From: Fibrobacteria bacterium
GTDB lineage: Bacteria; Fibrobacterota; Fibrobacteria; UBA11236
Assembly (NCBI GenBank): GCA_025360005.1
Contig: JANYDA010000036.1
Location: forward strand, 1-64,000
Length of the DNA stretch: 64,000 nucleotides
Direction: 5' to 3'
Both the position numbers and the translations under genes were made by a program. Shown one piece after another: positions 62,025 to 64,000 of this stretch (position 1 is the stretch's first letter; the number at the start of each line of letters is the position of its first letter). The notes below the pieces were generated by a model. That model was not told where the DNA came from. It did no database searches and saw nothing but the letters and a program-made list of their open reading frames with translations.

Positions 62025-64000
62025 ATGATCGACGTACGCAACCTCAGTCTTTCCTTCGGCGATAGATACCTGTTCAAGGAACTTTCCTTCCAATTGGGGG
62101 ACAAGGAGAAGATCTGCCTGGCCGGGCCCAACGGATCCGGCAAAACCACCTTGCTCAAGGTGTTGTGCGGCGAACAACAGACGGATGCGGGCCAAATCAT
62201 CCGTTCCAACTCGGTCAAGATAGGCTACCTCCGCCAACATCTCGGGGAAGACAAGGGCGCCACCGTATACGAGGCCGCCTTGCAGGCCTTCAGCGAGGCT
62301 TTGGATTTCGCCAAGGAGCTGGACGGGCTGCACGCCATCCTGGGCGAGCGCGAAGCTACCGAAGCCGAGCTCAACCGCATGGATTTCCTCCAGGACGAGC
62401 TCATCCGCAGCAACTATTATACTGCCGAGAGCGAGACCCGCACCGTACTGGCCGGCCTCGGCTTCAGCAACGAAGAGCAGGACAAACCCTTGGGGGCGAT
62501 GTCGGGCGGATGGCGCATGCGGGTGGCCCTGGCCAAAGTGCTGCTGTCCCAACCCACCACCTTGTTCCTGGATGAGCCCACCAACCATCTCGATCTGGAA
62601 TCGATCGTGTGGCTGGAAAGCTATATCCGCGACTATTCCGGAAGTTTGGTTCTCATCTCGCATGATCGGGCCTTCGTGGATCGCACCTGCGATCGCATCC
62701 TGGAGATCACCAACAGCCAATTGACCTATTATCCCGTGCCCTATACCCGCTACGAAGAAGAAAAGGCGCTGCGCATGGAGCAGCTCCTCAAGGCGCACAA
62801 AAAACAGACGGATGAGATCGCTAGCCTGGAACGGTTCGTGGAGCGATTCAAGGCCAAGGCCAGCAAGGCCACCCAGGCGCAGAGCAAGCAGAAACAGATC
62901 GACAAGATCGAGCGCATCGTCATCCCCGGCGGCGTCTCCACCATCCGGCTCAAGTTCCCGGAAGCCCCGCCCTCCGGCCAATGGATTTTCGAGGCCGAGG
63001 ATTTGGATAAGGCTTACGGCGATCACGAGATCTTCCGCGACGGCAAGTTCGGCATCCAGCGGGGCGATCACGCCGTGCTGGTGGGGCCCAACGGCGCGGG
63101 CAAGACCACGTTGCTCAAGGTGCTGCAAGGCATCGAGAAGCCCACCCGGGGAAAGGTGACGGTAGGCGCCAATGTTGTGGTCGGCTACTTCGCCCAGTAC
63201 GAGGAGCCCACTGCGGCTGAAGCGGCGATGGATCTCATCACCTACCTGGAATTCTCGCTTCCCAAGATCCCCACCCAGCAATTGCGGTCGGTGTTGGGAG
63301 CCATGCTTTTCAGCGACGACGATGCCTTCAAGAAGTTCGGCATCCTCTCCGGCGGCGAGCGCGCCCGCGTGCGGATGTGCCGCCTGCTCCTGCAGAATTG
63401 CAACGTGCTCATCCTGGATGAGCCGACCAACCATTTGGACATGGATTCCAAGCAACTGCTGATGCGCGCCATTGAGGCTTTCACGGGAACGGTGCTGTTC
63501 GTCTCGCATGATCGCTACTTCGTCGAGAATATCGCCACGCGCGTCATCCTGGTCAAAAACGGAAAGGTCACGGATTATCCCGGCGACTACCATTATTACC
63601 TGAATAAACTGCAAAGCGATGATCGCTATGCCGCCGAGGCCAAGGCCGAAGGCAGAGGCGGGAAGACCGCCGCCGCCAAACCGAACCCAAAGCCGCAAGA
63701 ATCCAAACTGGGCCTTTCCAAGCTCGCCAACGCGAACGTGGCCCCCGCCCAGGCCAAAACCAACAACTCCGCCGCAGCCGCGTCCGGCGACGCGGTTGCA
63801 TCCCCTGGCGGCGCGCCGGGAGCGGCCAAACCCGCGAATGCATCCGCCCCCTTGGACTACGAGGCCAAAAAGGAAGCGGAGAAGCAGAAGCGCAAAGCGG
63901 AAAAGCGCTGGGGCGAAATAGAAACCGCCATCTCCGGCCTGGACCAGAAGGTCTCCACCCTGGACGCGGAGCTGTGCCTGCCGGATACCTACGCGGACCA
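62025..64000 (+). CDS. ABC-F family ATPase (Uup/YheS-like), cut by the window end
   Basis: At least 658 codons, open at the right edge. Two ABC cassettes are present. The first has Walker A GPNGSGKTT (34-42), signature SGGWRMRVALAK and Walker B LFLDEPTNHLD. The second has GPNGAGKTT, SGGERARVRM and LILDEPTNHLD. The linker between is basic and helical (KAHKKQTDEIASLERFVERF). A Lys/Ala/Pro-rich C-terminal segment with coiled coil follows. There are no membrane segments, so it probably acts on ribosomes. It is divergent from the UbiA gene. Confidence 0.95.
   Translation, partial: MIDVRNLSLSFGDRYLFKELSFQLGDKEKICLAGPNGSGKTTLLKVLCGEQQTDAGQIIRSNSVKIGYLRQHLGEDKGATVYEAALQAFSEALDFAKELDGLHAILGEREATEAELNRMDFLQDELIRSNYYTAESETRTVLAGLGFSNEEQDKPLGAMSGGWRMRVALAKVLLSQPTTLFLDEPTNHLDLESIVWLESYIRDYSGSLVLISHDRAFVDRTCDRILEITNSQLTYYPVPYTRYEEEKALRMEQLLKAHKKQTDEIASLERFVERFKAKASKATQAQSKQKQIDKIERIVIPGGVSTIRLKFPEAPPSGQWIFEAEDLDKAYGDHEIFRDGKFGIQRGDHAVLVGPNGAGKTTLLKVLQGIEKPTRGKVTVGANVVVGYFAQYEEPTAAEAAMDLITYLEFSLPKIPTQQLRSVLGAMLFSDDDAFKKFGILSGGERARVRMCRLLLQNCNVLILDEPTNHLDMDSKQLLMRAIEAFTGTVLFVSHDRYFVENIATRVILVKNGKVTDYPGDYHYYLNKLQSDDRYAAEAKAEGRGGKTAAAKPNPKPQESKLGLSKLANANVAPAQAKTNNSAAAASGDAVASPGGAPGAAKPANASAPLDYEAKKEAEKQKRKAEKRWGEIETAISGLDQKVSTLDAELCLPDTYAD

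Noticed and set aside
62001-63698. 565-codon minus-strand frame at the right edge
   Set aside because: The plus strand encodes two ABC cassettes with intact Walker motifs and simply has no stop before the window ends.
1-64000. CRISPR arrays, prophage genes, transposases
   Set aside because: No regularly spaced repeats, integrase, phage structural gene or transposase-like protein was found.

Overview
This is a GC-rich bacterial chromosome segment with a Gram-negative, outer-membrane lifestyle: LolA-like and PorV/PorQ-like proteins, many signal peptides, a LolA-type lipoprotein carrier. Secreted enzymes end in a short C-terminal module (D-x-x-G-[RKN] followed by a Gly/aromatic-rich strand pattern) reminiscent of Fibrobacter and other FCB-group exoproteins, so Fibrobacterota or a close relative is my best guess. 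That placement is an inference from gene content. No tRNA, CRISPR array, prophage or insertion sequence was seen.

Layout. 1-254: 5S rRNA (end of an rRNA operon) and two terminators. 718-21633: a glycan-degradation region with a GH78 rhamnosidase-like enzyme, a PQQ-type propeller, a five-domain galactose-oxidase-like copper radical oxidase, and a minus-strand run of seven genes (membrane-dehydrogenase-like propeller, GH39, PQQ sugar dehydrogenase, DUF1080 3-keto-glycoside hydrolase, PL9 pectate lyase, sugar-efflux MFS, sialate-O-acetylesterase-like esterase). 21834-27336: dnaE preceded by a helicase-C_3/WYL-like protein. 27552-29136: CBM9-like secreted protein and a ferredoxin.

29416-35840: argC-argB-argD-(cyclic-nucleotide-binding protein)-argG followed by ispD-ispF. 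35861-44123: tandem FHA protein, a SwrB-like and a FliK-like protein (flagellar-type parts without other flagellar genes), truA-htrA, DUF4321, gatA. 44313-50278: small secreted protein, NlpC/P60 lipoprotein, pheA, rph, a GH81 endo-1,3-glucanase and a HAMP membrane protein. 50318-55790 (minus strand): recD2, a 31-residue bS22/mS38-like ribosomal protein with its own promoter and terminator, a small secreted protein, a MurC/Mpl-type ligase and a HEAT-repeat protein. 55898-60887: LolA-like, YajQ, then a propeller/FlgD-like protein with PorV- and PorQ-like proteins. 61118-64000: UbiA prenyltransferase and an ABC-F ATPase that runs off the window.

How it fits together. The most interesting possibility is a secreted oxidative-plus-hydrolytic attack on pectin or other plant cell-wall glycans: sugar oxidation by PQQ or copper-radical enzymes, cleavage of 3-keto-glycosides by the DUF1080 protein, backbone and side-chain cleavage by PL9, GH78 and GH39, and export or anchoring through the shared C-terminal module, perhaps with the PorV/PorQ-like pair. 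Three related GC-rich inverted-repeat elements and an AT-rich perfect inverted repeat lie between housekeeping genes.
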